NCBI RefSeq assembly: GCF_030159955.1
Contig: NZ_BSNK01000002.1
Location: forward strand, 682,001 to 746,000
Direction of reading: 5' to 3'
DNA from: Algimonas ampicilliniresistens
Lineage (GTDB): Bacteria; Pseudomonadota; Alphaproteobacteria; Caulobacterales; Maricaulaceae
DNA: 64,000 bases
Below the pieces are notes generated by a model. The model ran no database searches, was not told the origin of the DNA, and saw nothing but the letters and a program-made list of their open reading frames with translations. Below are positions 17,660-26,635 of the stretch, in pieces. A program made the translations under genes and the position numbers. Position 1 is the first letter of the stretch. Each line of letters starts with the position of its first letter.

Positions 17660-17729
17660 ACCTTTAAATTCCCGGTAAACCATCCAAGGCGATGCCGGAC
17701 CGATAGCCTCGGTAGCACAGGATTTCGCT

Positions 17730-18140
17730 ATGGCTCTGATGACCGCTCACGCCTTCAATGCGCACAGCGCATACCACAAAACGGGCCGCGCAACTGGATC
17801 AGATCGCGAAGTCGAAGTTCAGGTTTTTCAGAAATCCATAGCCAGCCTTCGCCCTTTTACCGGCCTCGACTTCAAACTCACGCCCGACGCCGCCACCGTC
17901 CTGTCCGAAAATCTAAAACTATGGGATATGCTGATCGTTGATTTGGTTCATGCCGACAATCAGCTTGATGATGCATTGGCCGCGCAATTGCTCAGCCTGG
18001 GTCGCTTCGTTCGCTTCCACACACATGGTTTATATAGCGGGACAGGCACAGTGGACGTTCTCGTCGAAATCAACACCGCCATTCTTCAAGGACTGCTTGG
18101 GCGTCCGAGCGAGACTGTCGACAATTCTGAAGCCGCATAG
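17730..18140 (+). CDS. flaF: Flagellin biosynthesis regulator FlaF
   Basis: FlaF promotes flagellin synthesis and secretion in alphaproteobacteria and acts opposite to FlbT. The 136-residue product matches the family: 'AHSAYHKTGRATGSDREVEVQVFQKSIASLRPF', then 'ENLKLWDMLIVDLVHADNQLDDALAAQLLSLGRFVRFHTHGLYSGTGTVDVLVEINTAILQGL'. It sits between flagellin and flbT, the classical order. Confidence 0.95.
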   Translation: MALMTAHAFNAHSAYHKTGRATGSDREVEVQVFQKSIASLRPFTGLDFKLTPDAATVLSENLKLWDMLIVDLVHADNQLDDALAAQLLSLGRFVRFHTHGLYSGTGTVDVLVEINTAILQGLLGRPSETVDNSEAA

Positions 18141-18149
18141 GGACGTTTC

Positions 18150-18593
18150 ATGGCCGGTCTGCTTATCAGTCTAAAACCGAACGAGAAATTTCTCGTCAAT
18201 GGTGCGCTTCTATCTAATGGCCCTAAACGCGGCCAGATTTGCGTTGAAGGCGAAGGCATCAATGTACTTCGCTTATCTGATGTGATCCATCCGGATGATG
18301 TTCGCACGCCTGTCACCCGGCTTTACTATGCCGTCCAAACTTTGCTGTCCGGGGACGCGGCGGGTGATGAAGCTTGCGATTTGGTCGAACAACAATTCCG
18401 AACCTTGACTAGTGTCTTTGAGAACACACCGCTCTCGGACATGTTGTTGAAATCCTACAAAGCTTGGGTGGATGGCCGCACCTATTCGTCGCTGTGCCGT
18501 CTAAAACCGCTGGTTCCGATTGAAGCCGAATTGCTGGGCCTGACCTCCGTATCAGACAGTAATGTGCAGGCTGACATGGCCGTCGCGAGTTAA
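18150..18593 (+). CDS. flbT: Flagellin mRNA repressor FlbT
   Basis: FlbT is a post-transcriptional regulator that in Caulobacter destabilises flagellin mRNA until the hook is complete. The 147-residue product has 'LLISLKPNEKFLVNGALLSNGPKRGQICVEG' at the N-terminus and the 'TPVTRLYYAVQTLLSG' and 'YKAWVDGRTYSSLCRLKPLVPIEAELLG' blocks. It lies 9 bases after flaF and 3 bases before the DUF1217 gene. Confidence 0.95.
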   Translation: MAGLLISLKPNEKFLVNGALLSNGPKRGQICVEGEGINVLRLSDVIHPDDVRTPVTRLYYAVQTLLSGDAAGDEACDLVEQQFRTLTSVFENTPLSDMLLKSYKAWVDGRTYSSLCRLKPLVPIEAELLGLTSVSDSNVQADMAVAS

Positions 18594-18596
18594 ACC

Positions 18597-19439
18597 ATGC
18601 CGATTGCGCCCAGTCTTATCGGGGGTTCCCTGCCGGGTTGGGCCTTCTTGCAATCGACGCAAGAGAGCCAACAAGCGACGTTTGAAACCTCAAGCGACAT
18701 TCAGCGAAATGTCGCCGGCATGCGCGAAAAACTCTCTGAGCCCTTTTCCCTAGATGACCTCATGGGCGATCGGCAGCTCTTGCGGCCGGTCTTGCAGAGC
18801 TTCGGCCTTGAAGGGGAGATCGATAAGGGCGCCTTTGTTCGTCGTATCATCTCCGATGGTCCAGACGATCCAAGCGGGTTCGCCCGCCGTCTAAACAATA
18901 CAGATTTTATTGAATTGGCTCGTGTTTTCGAAGCTGACAGTGACGGCCTGATCCGCCTCACCAGCAGTAAAGTCGATGAGCTTGTCCAAAATTATCAGGA
19001 TGAAGCGTTCCAAGTTGCCGTGGGTGAACAAGAGCCCGATCTGCGTTTGGCTCTTAATTTTGAGCAGGATATTGGCGCGCTCGCTCGTGATAGCGCATCG
19101 GATCGCTCTTTCTGGTTTAAGGTCATCGGCAGCGCGCCTCTGATGGAAGTGTTTAGTGCGGCCTTCATTCTGCCAGACGGTTTCTCCAATTTGGATGTCG
19201 ATAAGCAGGCTGACTATCTTCAGAAACGTGGCGAGCAGCGATTGGGATCTAACCCCCGCGCAGCCCTGGCCACTGACGATGGTATTCAGTCGACGATCCG
19301 TGATTTTATTTTGCAGCGGCAACTTGAGAACGGGCCTGATGCATTGACCCCAGGGGCGAGTGCTTTGACCCTATTGAGTGGGAATAGTGGATTAGGGTCT
19401 GCGGGCCTGTTCAGCTTGCTAATCTCGAACGCCACTTAG
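18597..19439 (+). CDS. DUF1217 flagellar-cluster protein
   Basis: A 280-residue cytosolic, acidic, helical protein of the DUF1217 type found in alphaproteobacterial flagellar clusters. Segments such as 'FSLDDLMGDRQLLRPVLQSFGLEGEID', 'RVFEADSDGLIRLTSSKVDELVQNYQDEAFQVAVGEQEPDLRLALNFE' and 'SDRSFWFKVIGSAPLMEVFSAAF' fit that family, which has no settled function. It follows flbT closely and its stop overlaps the fliI stop on the other strand by 3 bases. Confidence 0.75.
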   Translation: MPIAPSLIGGSLPGWAFLQSTQESQQATFETSSDIQRNVAGMREKLSEPFSLDDLMGDRQLLRPVLQSFGLEGEIDKGAFVRRIISDGPDDPSGFARRLNNTDFIELARVFEADSDGLIRLTSSKVDELVQNYQDEAFQVAVGEQEPDLRLALNFEQDIGALARDSASDRSFWFKVIGSAPLMEVFSAAFILPDGFSNLDVDKQADYLQKRGEQRLGSNPRAALATDDGIQSTIRDFILQRQLENGPDALTPGASALTLLSGNSGLGSAGLFSLLISNAT

Positions 19440-20740
19440 GCGACCACGGCTTTTAGAGCGTCAAAGCTCTCCTCAATTGTTGCCTCTGATCGTGTCTGCA
19501 GAAATGTATCCAGTTTAGGCTGACACATGACGGCTTGATCCAGCAATGGATCTGTTCCCGCCGCATAGAGCCCCGACTGTACCATCAATCGACCATCCTC
19601 ATAGCGACGGATTAAACTTCGCGCGCGTGATAGAACCGCATTCTGCTCATCACTAGCAGCAGCCGGCAGAGACCGCGAAATACTCCGACCAATATCGATG
19701 GCGGGATAACGCCCGCCTTCCGCAATCGCCCGGTCAAGAATAACATGACCGTCGAGGATACCGCGCACCGTATCTGAGATGGGCTCTTCCATATCTGAGC
19801 CTTGAACCAGAACAGAGAAGACAGCGGTAATATCGCCGTGTGTGCCTTCTGTACCCGGTCCCGCCCGTTCGCAAAGCTGGGCCAACGCAGGGAAGGTTGA
19901 GGGTGGAAAGGCGCGCAGGGCTGGGGTTTCACCGACCGATAAGGCCACTTCACGGTGGGCTTGAGCAAAGCGAGTGAGGGAGTCGAACAGAAACAGGACG
20001 TGTTTTCCCTGATCACGAAAGCTTTCTGCCGTCGCCATGGCCAATCGCGCCGCCCGGAGTTTGGCGGCCGGGGGTTGATCGGATGTAGCCGCAAAAACGA
20101 CGGTGTTTCGCATCGCTTCTGAGCCGACGATTTCATCGACAAAGGCGCGGACTTCGCGGCCGCGTTCACCGATCAAGGCAATGACCGTAATGTCGGCATT
20201 ACTGCCCTTTGCTAGCCCACCAAGGAGCGAAGTTTTGCCGACCCCGGACCCAGCGAACAGGCCGACACGCTGACCGCGACAAATCGGCAAGAACGTGTCG
20301 ATGGCTGAGTAACCCGTGCAAAGGCGTTGGCCGAGCGTACGGCGATGGCCAGCAGGCGGCGGGGATGCGTTTATATTGGCGGGAATGTTGCCGGGGCGCG
20401 GACGGTTACCAGATGCATCGCGACCATCAAAGTCGAGGACTTTGCCAAGCCAATCCGGACCGGGGCTCAACGGTTTTTCAGGGACAAGCTTCGCATGCAT
20501 CCCAGAGGTGAGGCCCTGAGTTGAGCCGTAAAGAGCCACCGTAATGCTTTGTCCGTCATCCGCGATAACATCACCGCGCTGTCGACCATTGATCAGAACG
20601 CTCGTGCCGATACCAGCCTTCCCGCACAGCCCTTCAACTTGAACAGTCTGTCCCGCGCAGGACAAAACTCGACCTGAATAGGTGACCAGGCTGGGCAGCG
20701 GGTCATCAAAAGCGGCTGTGAGTTGTGAGAAGGTGGACAT
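19436..20740 (-). CDS. fliI: Flagellum-specific export ATPase FliI
   Basis: FliI is the F1-beta-like ATPase that energises unfolding and export of flagellar substrates. The 434-residue product has the Walker A 'GSGVGKTS' at ~164-171. It also has the catalytic region 'IALIGERGREVRAFVDE', Walker B 'HVLFLFDSLTRFAQAHREVALSVGE', and 'FPPSTFPALAQLCERAG', all typical of the FliI/SctN family. Its usual partners fliH and fliJ are not adjacent. It is alone on the minus strand between DUF1217 and flgB. Confidence 0.97.
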   Translation of the reverse strand: MSTFSQLTAAFDDPLPSLVTYSGRVLSCAGQTVQVEGLCGKAGIGTSVLINGRQRGDVIADDGQSITVALYGSTQGLTSGMHAKLVPEKPLSPGPDWLGKVLDFDGRDASGNRPRPGNIPANINASPPPAGHRRTLGQRLCTGYSAIDTFLPICRGQRVGLFAGSGVGKTSLLGGLAKGSNADITVIALIGERGREVRAFVDEIVGSEAMRNTVVFAATSDQPPAAKLRAARLAMATAESFRDQGKHVLFLFDSLTRFAQAHREVALSVGETPALRAFPPSTFPALAQLCERAGPGTEGTHGDITAVFSVLVQGSDMEEPISDTVRGILDGHVILDRAIAEGGRYPAIDIGRSISRSLPAAASDEQNAVLSRARSLIRRYEDGRLMVQSGLYAAGTDPLLDQAVMCQPKLDTFLQTRSEATIEESFDALKAVVA

Positions 20741-20796
20741 GTAAGCGCCCTTCCAGGGCTCAGGAGTATTTGGGGCTTTAAATCGTTACAGGCTTG

Positions 20797-20816
20797 TTAA
20801 CCATTGGTTTAACCAT
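20797..20816 (+). promoter_or_regulatory. Repeated TTAACCAT motif upstream of flgB (CtrA-like)
   Basis: Two TTAACCAT copies start at 20797 and 20809, 12 bp apart, and together form a near-palindrome. CtrA of Caulobacter binds TTAA-N7-TTAA, starts 11 bp apart, and controls early flagellar operons; the spacing here is one base longer. The site is ~50-70 bp before the flgB start. CtrA binding is inferred. Confidence 0.4.
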
Positions 20817-20867
20817 CTGTCCTAAATCTCAACACAGCATTAACGTCTCTTGCAAGGATTGCAGATC

Positions 20868-21236
20868 ATGGCGCCCCCGGTTTCACAGCCTGTTTCGATG
20901 TTGGCCTTGTCGTCCTCTATGGCCCGACATGCGGCCACACGACACGCTCTTATCTCTCAAAATATCGCGAATGCGGACACGCCGGGCTATAAAGCCAAGG
21001 ATATTGCCGACTTTTCCGCTGTGCTGAAAGCGCAAGCGATGGGTCAAGGCGAAGCGAGCTTGGATCCAATGGCCGTCATTGAACGTCCGACTGTCGGCTC
21101 GCCAAATGGCAATTCCGTCAGTCTAGAGGAAGAGCTGATGCGTGGCGCTGCCGCCAAACAAGATCATCAATTGGCGATCTCCATGTACCGCTCCACTCTT
21201 GGCCTCATGAAAACGGCGGTCGGAAAGAACCTCTGA
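20868..21236 (+). CDS. flgB: Flagellar rod protein FlgB
   Basis: FlgB is the first proximal rod protein. The ATG at 20868 follows an AAGGA site at the right distance and gives 122 residues; a TTG at 20850 is less likely. The signature 'ATRHALISQNIANADTPGYKAKDIADFSAVLKA' is present, and the C-terminus 'KQDHQLAISMYRSTLGLMKTAVGK' is typical. It heads the flgB-flgC-fliE-fliQ-flhA-fliR-flhB run. Confidence 0.94.
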   Translation: MAPPVSQPVSMLALSSSMARHAATRHALISQNIANADTPGYKAKDIADFSAVLKAQAMGQGEASLDPMAVIERPTVGSPNGNSVSLEEELMRGAAAKQDHQLAISMYRSTLGLMKTAVGKNL

Positions 21237-21279
21237 TCCCCCCTAATATCACCGCCTGCGTAGAAAGGATTTCTCGCTG

Positions 21280-21675
21280 ATGATCGACCCACTCTCCCAA
21301 ACAATGAGCGCCGCCTCTTCCGGCATGCGCGCTCAGTCCCAGCGTCTTTCCGTGGCGTCCGAAAACCTCTCCAATGCCGATACGCATGGATATAAACGCA
21401 AGATGATGAGCTTTGCTCAGCGCGTTGACCTTGAAACTGGCGCGTCGACCGTGAGCGCTTCGCGGCCCTCGCTCGATCAGTCTCAGGGAGAACTGATGCA
21501 TGACCCCAACCACCCGTTGGCAAATGCAGAGGGCTTTGTTGAACTCTCTAATGTCGACATGATTATTGAAATGGCGGATGCCCGTGAGGCCGGCCGTAGT
21601 TTTGAAGCCAATCTAACAACCTTCCGACAAGCGGGCGAAATGTATCGTGGCCTGCTCGGTCTGCTGAGCCGCTGA
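21280..21675 (+). CDS. flgC: Flagellar rod protein FlgC
   Basis: Proximal rod protein of 131 residues. 'SSGMRAQSQRLSVASENLSNADTHGYKRK' is the N-terminal rod motif, and 'NVDMIIEMADAREAGRSFEANLTTFRQAGEMYRGLLGLL' is the C-terminal helix of FlgC. It is placed between flgB and fliE, the standard order, with fliE 2 bases downstream. Confidence 0.95.
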   Translation: MIDPLSQTMSAASSGMRAQSQRLSVASENLSNADTHGYKRKMMSFAQRVDLETGASTVSASRPSLDQSQGELMHDPNHPLANAEGFVELSNVDMIIEMADAREAGRSFEANLTTFRQAGEMYRGLLGLLSR

Positions 21676-21677
21676 TT

Positions 21678-21992
21678 ATGGATATTTCCTCAAGTTCCGC
21701 CGCGCTTTCAGGTGCGGCTCGCCATTACGGAACGGCCAAGCGCGTCACCGCCCCGACGGCTCTCGATGCGCCGAAGCCCAATGATGGCGGGATGCTCGCC
21801 AAAGGGGTGGAGAGCTTTTCTGAAGTCATGCAATCTGTCGAGACCACGGCTACACAATATGCGGCAGGCACGACGGACGCCCAATCTGTTGTCGAGGCAC
21901 TCGCCAATGCAGAAATGGCCTTGGAAACAGCCGTGACCGTCCGAAACCGTGTGGTTGAAGCCTATCAAGAGCTACTGCGGATGCCGATCTGA
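21678..21992 (+). CDS. fliE: MS-ring/rod junction protein FliE
   Basis: FliE joins the MS-ring and the export gate to the rod. The 104-residue product has the typical C-terminal half 'SVVEALANAEMALETAVTVRNRVVEAYQELLRMPI' and a low-complexity N-terminus. Its stop overlaps the fliQ start by one base (TGATG). Confidence 0.93.
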   Translation: MDISSSSAALSGAARHYGTAKRVTAPTALDAPKPNDGGMLAKGVESFSEVMQSVETTATQYAAGTTDAQSVVEALANAEMALETAVTVRNRVVEAYQELLRMPI

Positions 21993-22258
21993 TGGATCAA
22001 GTCGAGGTTCTCAACCTGTTGCGTGAAGCCCTTTGGGCGACCGCTTTGATGGCGATGCCACTCCTGATCTCAGCGCTTGTCGTGGGTCTGGTCGTGGGCC
22101 TAGTTCAGGCGTTGACCTCGATCCAAGAAATGACATTGACCTTTGTGCCGAAACTCGCGGCCATGCTGGTTGTGATGTTTCTGACCTTGGGCTTTATGAC
22201 GAATATTTGCCTGTCTCTATTCGATAATCAGGTTCTGCCTGCCATTGTCGGCGCATAG
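21992..22258 (+). CDS. fliQ: Flagellar export gate protein FliQ
   Basis: An 88-residue protein with two TM hairpins and the family motif 'ALTSIQEMTLTFVPKLAAM' between them. It is a component of the FliPQR gate complex. It is translationally coupled to fliE. Confidence 0.96.
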   Translation: MDQVEVLNLLREALWATALMAMPLLISALVVGLVVGLVQALTSIQEMTLTFVPKLAAMLVVMFLTLGFMTNICLSLFDNQVLPAIVGA

Positions 22259-22273
22259 GGGCCGGATCGGGGA

Positions 22274-24337
22274 ATGAGTTCACGCCGCGCCACTGTCGGG
22301 CTTGCCGTCGGCCTTATGGCGGTCATCGTCATGATGATCTTGCCTATGCCAGCGTGGGTGCTGGATATGGGCGTGGCGATTTCCTTTGCCTTTGCCATCC
22401 TGATTTTCACCATGACGCTGTTTGTCGAGAAGCCTCTCGACTTCTCGGCCTTTGCCTCGGTTCTGCTGGCCTCACTCCTGCTACGCCTGTCGCTCAACGT
22501 CTCATCGACCAAATTGATCATTGGCGAAGGCCATACGGGCACAGACGCCGCCGGGTCGATCATTGAAGGCTTTGCCATGTTTGTCATGGGCGGCAATATT
22601 GCGATTGGTCTGATCGTCTTCGCGGTACTCGTTATCGTGAACTTCATGGTCATCACCAAAGGGGCAGGCCGGATGGCCGAAGTTGGCGCCCGCTTCGCCC
22701 TTGATGCGATGCCGGGCAAACAGATGGCGATCGATTCCGATCTCGCCGCCGGGGCGATCAGTCACGAAGAAGCTAGCCGTCGCCGCGAACGTGAGCAGGA
22801 AGAAACGGCCTTCCTCGGCTCACTCGACGGCGTGTCGAAATTTATGAAGGGCGACGCGATCGCCGGTATTCTGATCACCTTGCTCAATCTCTTTGCCGGC
22901 ATGGCAATTGGTGTGGGCGTTCACGGATTGTCATTTGGCCAAGCGGTGTCCAACTATGCGATCCTGACTGTCGGCGATGGCTTGGTCAGTCAGATCCCTG
23001 CTGTGATCATTTCCATTGCTGCGGGTCTGTTATTGTCACGCGGACGCGGTGACGGCGCGGTCGACTTGGCCCTGCTGGATCAGTTCGGTCGCCATCCGGC
23101 CGCCTTGGCCGCCGTTGCCGGCATCATGATTGTCTTCGCGGCCTTCCCCGGCCTGCCAATGATTCCGTTTCTGATCGGTGCGGCCGGTCTGGGTACGATG
23201 GCCTTCGTCAGCTGGCAGAAGCAATCCACTGAGGCCAAGCAAGTCGAAGAAGATGCCGCCGTGCCGGAAGCTGTGCCTGAACCGACGATTGGCGACATGC
23301 TCGACCTGGATGAACTGTCCGTCGAATTATCGCGCGATCTTGTTGGCACGGTTATGGGCACGGAGTTTGGCGTCGATAAAAGGGTGCAGAAGATTCGCAA
23401 ATATATTGCGACGCAATATGGGTTCATCCTACCGCCGATCCGCCTGTCGGATGACGCCTCCTTGCCGCGTCATAGCTACCGCATCCGCTTGCACGGTGCG
23501 GATATGGCAACGCAGACTTTAATGGCTGACCGCCGTCTGGCCCTGATTGAGGCGACTGAACACGCCCACATTCCAGGCGACACGACGCAAGAACCGGTCT
23601 TCAAAGCGCCTGCGCGATGGGTCGATCCAGAGAGCGAGAATGAACTCACTCTATTGGGTGTCACCACAGTTGCGCCGGTTGAAGTGCTGGCAACACATCT
23701 GCTTGAAGTCATTCAAGATAATTTGCCCGCTTTGCTAACGCGCCGTTCCCTGCGCGAAACGCTGGACGCGTTTAAAGGGGTTACCGCGTCTGATCGCGCC
23801 GATGGTAATAAACGGCTGATGGACGAATTCTTCCCAGACAAAGCGCCGATTGAATTACTGCACTCCGTAATGCGCCTGCTGCTGGAAGAGCGGATTTCTG
23901 TTCGTAATCTGCCTTTGCTGCTGGAAACGGTCGCTGACGGAAAATCGGCGAACCTCAATGCTGAAGCGATTACTGATGTGGCGCGCCAGCGCTTGTCGCG
24001 CCAGTTTGTCGGTCAATATAGGAACGAAACCGGGCAATTACCGATCATCCGGATCGGGGATACGTGGACGACTAAAATTGGCGAACGCGAAACGCGAGAC
24101 GAGGCCGGGCGGTCTGACATCGCTTTGTCACCGGATGAGTTTAATCAGTTCGCCCACGATGTCCGCGCCCAGCTTGATACGGCAGCGCGGAGCGGTAGCT
24201 ATGCTGTGATTGCTGCGCCCGGTCACTGGCGACGGTTTGTTCGATCTGTTCTCAAGACAAAAGGCGTAAAAAATCCAGTCCTCTCCTATGCAGAGATTGC
24301 CGCGAACGAAAAACCGCTTATCCTTGGCACGGCTTAG
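22274..24337 (+). CDS. flhA: Flagellar export gate protein FlhA
   Basis: FlhA forms the nonameric export gate and docks export chaperones. The 687-residue product has about eight TM helices in residues 1-320. These enclose the conserved FHIPEP-type loop ('VITKGAGRMAEVGARFALDAMPGKQMAIDSDLAAGAISHEEASRRREREQEETAFLGSLDGVSKFMKGDAIAG'), in which the proton-related aspartate is visible. A cytoplasmic domain (~340-687) follows. Length and motifs are normal. A 15-base gap separates it from fliQ and 3 bases from fliR. Confidence 0.97.
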   Translation: MSSRRATVGLAVGLMAVIVMMILPMPAWVLDMGVAISFAFAILIFTMTLFVEKPLDFSAFASVLLASLLLRLSLNVSSTKLIIGEGHTGTDAAGSIIEGFAMFVMGGNIAIGLIVFAVLVIVNFMVITKGAGRMAEVGARFALDAMPGKQMAIDSDLAAGAISHEEASRRREREQEETAFLGSLDGVSKFMKGDAIAGILITLLNLFAGMAIGVGVHGLSFGQAVSNYAILTVGDGLVSQIPAVIISIAAGLLLSRGRGDGAVDLALLDQFGRHPAALAAVAGIMIVFAAFPGLPMIPFLIGAAGLGTMAFVSWQKQSTEAKQVEEDAAVPEAVPEPTIGDMLDLDELSVELSRDLVGTVMGTEFGVDKRVQKIRKYIATQYGFILPPIRLSDDASLPRHSYRIRLHGADMATQTLMADRRLALIEATEHAHIPGDTTQEPVFKAPARWVDPESENELTLLGVTTVAPVEVLATHLLEVIQDNLPALLTRRSLRETLDAFKGVTASDRADGNKRLMDEFFPDKAPIELLHSVMRLLLEERISVRNLPLLLETVADGKSANLNAEAITDVARQRLSRQFVGQYRNETGQLPIIRIGDTWTTKIGERETRDEAGRSDIALSPDEFNQFAHDVRAQLDTAARSGSYAVIAAPGHWRRFVRSVLKTKGVKNPVLSYAEIAANEKPLILGTA

Positions 24338-24340
24338 CCC

Positions 24341-25123
24341 GTGGGCGGGTCAGCAGAATTGCTGGCAGGACTGGCGGAGGCTTTCGGTCCGTTAGTTGAA
24401 ATGATCTGGCCAATTTTCGGTCTGTTCGCGCGTCTGTCGCTCTTTTTCATGCTGGTGCCTGTATTCGGAGAACGCGCAGTTCCGGCCCGGTTTCGTCTTG
24501 GCATTGCCGCGATGACGGCCTTTCTTCTTTATCCGGTTTTGCAGGACGATCTGGCGGCCCTGCGCGACGCTGGCGTCGTCACCCTTCTGGTCTCCGAAGC
24601 CATGACCGGGTTCGTGCTGGGGTTTGCCTTACGGATGGCGATCCACGCGCTGCAAATTCTCGGCATGATTGTGTCCCAGTCCTTGTCTCTGTCGCAGGTC
24701 CTGGGTGAGGGGATCGCAACTGAACCAAACACGACGATCAGCACCCTGCTTATGCTCGCAGGCGTGACGCTGCTTGTCTCCATGAACATCCATATTGCCC
24801 TAATCGGTGTGTTGGCCGACAGTTTCAACGATATGCCGGTGGGAACGATGCTGGACCTTGAGGCCTCAGCCAATTGGGTGACGCAAATTATGGTCGGATT
24901 GTTGCGGCTGTGCCTGTCGCTGGCGCTACCCTTCGTCATTCTGAACTTTACCTACAATCTCATTCTCGGTTTTTTGAACCGTGCCATGCCGCAACTACTC
25001 GTCTCTTTTGTTGGTCTTCCGGGCATGACAATGGCGGGCCTGCTTCTGCTCGTGATCTGCGCGGGCGCGATGATGACGGCGTGGGTCGACTCCTTCATGG
25101 CCCTGATGGTGGAGGCGGGATAG
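24341..25123 (+). CDS. fliR: Flagellar export gate protein FliR
   Basis: A 260-residue integral membrane protein with about six TM helices, including 'LSLFFMLVPVFGERAVPARFRLGIAAMTAF', 'SQVLGEGIATEPNTTISTLLMLAGVTLLV' and 'ALPFVILNFTYNLILGFLNRAMPQLLVSFVGLPGMTMAGLLLL', which match FliR. It uses a GTG start, 3 bases after flhA. Together with FliP and FliQ it forms the export channel. Confidence 0.95.
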   Translation: MGGSAELLAGLAEAFGPLVEMIWPIFGLFARLSLFFMLVPVFGERAVPARFRLGIAAMTAFLLYPVLQDDLAALRDAGVVTLLVSEAMTGFVLGFALRMAIHALQILGMIVSQSLSLSQVLGEGIATEPNTTISTLLMLAGVTLLVSMNIHIALIGVLADSFNDMPVGTMLDLEASANWVTQIMVGLLRLCLSLALPFVILNFTYNLILGFLNRAMPQLLVSFVGLPGMTMAGLLLLVICAGAMMTAWVDSFMALMVEAG

Positions 25124-25127
25124 CGCG

Positions 25128-26201
25128 ATGTCAGAGGGTAACGATACAGGCCAAGAAAAGAGTTTTGAGGCGACCCAGGGCAAGATCGACGATGCCCGTA
25201 AGAAGGGCGATATTGCCAAATCCTCCGAAGTGGCGTCTGTCGCGCTCTATATCGGGGTCGCGATCGCAATCATGACGCTGGGCGGGACGCTCGGCATGAA
25301 TATGCTGTCCCAGCTCTCAGGGTTGCTCGAATATCCGGAACGGGCTGGCGAACTAGTTCTGAAGGGCGGCGCGGCAACGGATCTACTCGGAACGGTCGTG
25401 TTTGCGTTTGTACCCCTTTTGCTTGTGATGATGGCGGCGGTGCTTGCCGCTCTGGTCGTGCAGCGCAGCATCATCTTCGCACCTGAAAAAATACAACCCA
25501 AACTCTCCAAAATCAGTCTCATTTCCAATGCGAAGCAGAAATATGGTCGGGACGGAATGGCGGAATTCGCGAAACGGGCCGCTAAGCTGATCATCGTTTG
25601 TATTGCGTCCGGCGCCTATCTTTACCGCCTCGTCAGTGAAGTCAGTCATGAGATCGGCCGCCCCGAAGGCTATCTCTTCGCCAAGATGGCGCAAGAAAGC
25701 CTTTTGCTGCTGGGCTGGATGATCGCTGCGACCTGCTTGATTGCGGCAATCGATCTACCCTTCGCTAAATGGTCTCATCTTCTGAAACTTCGCATGACCT
25801 TTGAAGAGGTAAAGGACGAGAATAAGAAGAATGAAGGCGACCCGTTCATGAAGGGTCAGCGCCGCGCGCGCGCGCGTGAAATTGCGAACTCGACCATGTT
25901 AGCCGATGTTGCAAAAGCCAATGTTATCATCGTCAACCCGACCCACTATTCTGTCGCGCTGCAGTGGGACCGGGCGGCGGGCGGTGCGCCGATTTGTGTT
26001 GCAAAGGGTGTCGATGGTCTCGCCTTCGCCATTCGCGAACAGGCCAAAAAGCATAACATTCTGATCCATTCCGATCCGCCTTGCGCGCGGGCGCTCCATG
26101 CGACGGTGCCGGTCGGTGATCAAATTCGGCCCGAACATTATGCCGCCGTCGCTTCGGCAATTCATCTGGCCGAGACACTCTCACGCAAGGGCGTCTATTA
26201 A
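25128..26201 (+). CDS. flhB: Export specificity switch protein FlhB
   Basis: FlhB has four TM helices (~30-210) and a cytoplasmic autocleaving domain that switches export from hook to filament substrates in response to FliK. The 357-residue product begins with the family N-terminus 'EKSFEATQGKIDDARKKGDIAKSSEV'. The autocleavage motif NPTH is present at ~270-273 in 'VIIVNPTHYSVALQWD'. The C-terminus is the usual 'IAEHYAAVA..IH' type. It lies 4 bases after fliR. Confidence 0.97.
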   Translation: MSEGNDTGQEKSFEATQGKIDDARKKGDIAKSSEVASVALYIGVAIAIMTLGGTLGMNMLSQLSGLLEYPERAGELVLKGGAATDLLGTVVFAFVPLLLVMMAAVLAALVVQRSIIFAPEKIQPKLSKISLISNAKQKYGRDGMAEFAKRAAKLIIVCIASGAYLYRLVSEVSHEIGRPEGYLFAKMAQESLLLLGWMIAATCLIAAIDLPFAKWSHLLKLRMTFEEVKDENKKNEGDPFMKGQRRARAREIANSTMLADVAKANVIIVNPTHYSVALQWDRAAGGAPICVAKGVDGLAFAIREQAKKHNILIHSDPPCARALHATVPVGDQIRPEHYAAVASAIHLAETLSRKGVY

Positions 26202-26234
26202 TGGCAAAGACGACAAGGATCAGGAGGTTAGACC

Positions 26235-26582
26235 ATGTCGGTTCGTAAAATACTGGCCCTCAAACGGGCGGCTATCCAGTCGCGCATCGACGCGGTTGGC
26301 ATGCGGGAAACCAAACTGACGCACCGAATCGATGCGCTGCACGCGCAGGGCGATGGGCTTGAGGCTGATTCGGAGATTGGACGGTTTCAGGTTGCGGCCA
26401 TCGCTGGGACCACTACCCGATCTATCAGCCTTCACCTCGAACGTGAACGCGATGGGTTGCGCGAACAAAGGCAGTTATTGGCGCGGGAACGCCTCTCGCT
26501 CGATATTGCCGATACGCGTCTGGAAACGGCAGAGACCGCCGAGGCTCGACTGACGGCTAGCCGCGCCGAAGACAAAGTCTAA
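26235..26582 (+). CDS. Small coiled-coil protein, FliJ-like by position
   Basis: A 115-residue, highly charged, all-helical protein with long heptad stretches (Ala/Arg/Leu/Glu-rich) and no membrane segment. It is the last gene of the flgB-flhB run. FliJ, the coiled-coil stalk of the FliI ATPase, has this size and character and is otherwise missing from the window. No sequence signature decides the matter, so FliJ function is an inference. Confidence 0.5.
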   Translation: MSVRKILALKRAAIQSRIDAVGMRETKLTHRIDALHAQGDGLEADSEIGRFQVAAIAGTTTRSISLHLERERDGLREQRQLLARERLSLDIADTRLETAETAEARLTASRAEDKV

Positions 26583-26635
26583 TAGATCTCAATCAACCAC
26601 GCTTGCGCATCAGTGCCGGCGGCCTATCAAGCTCT

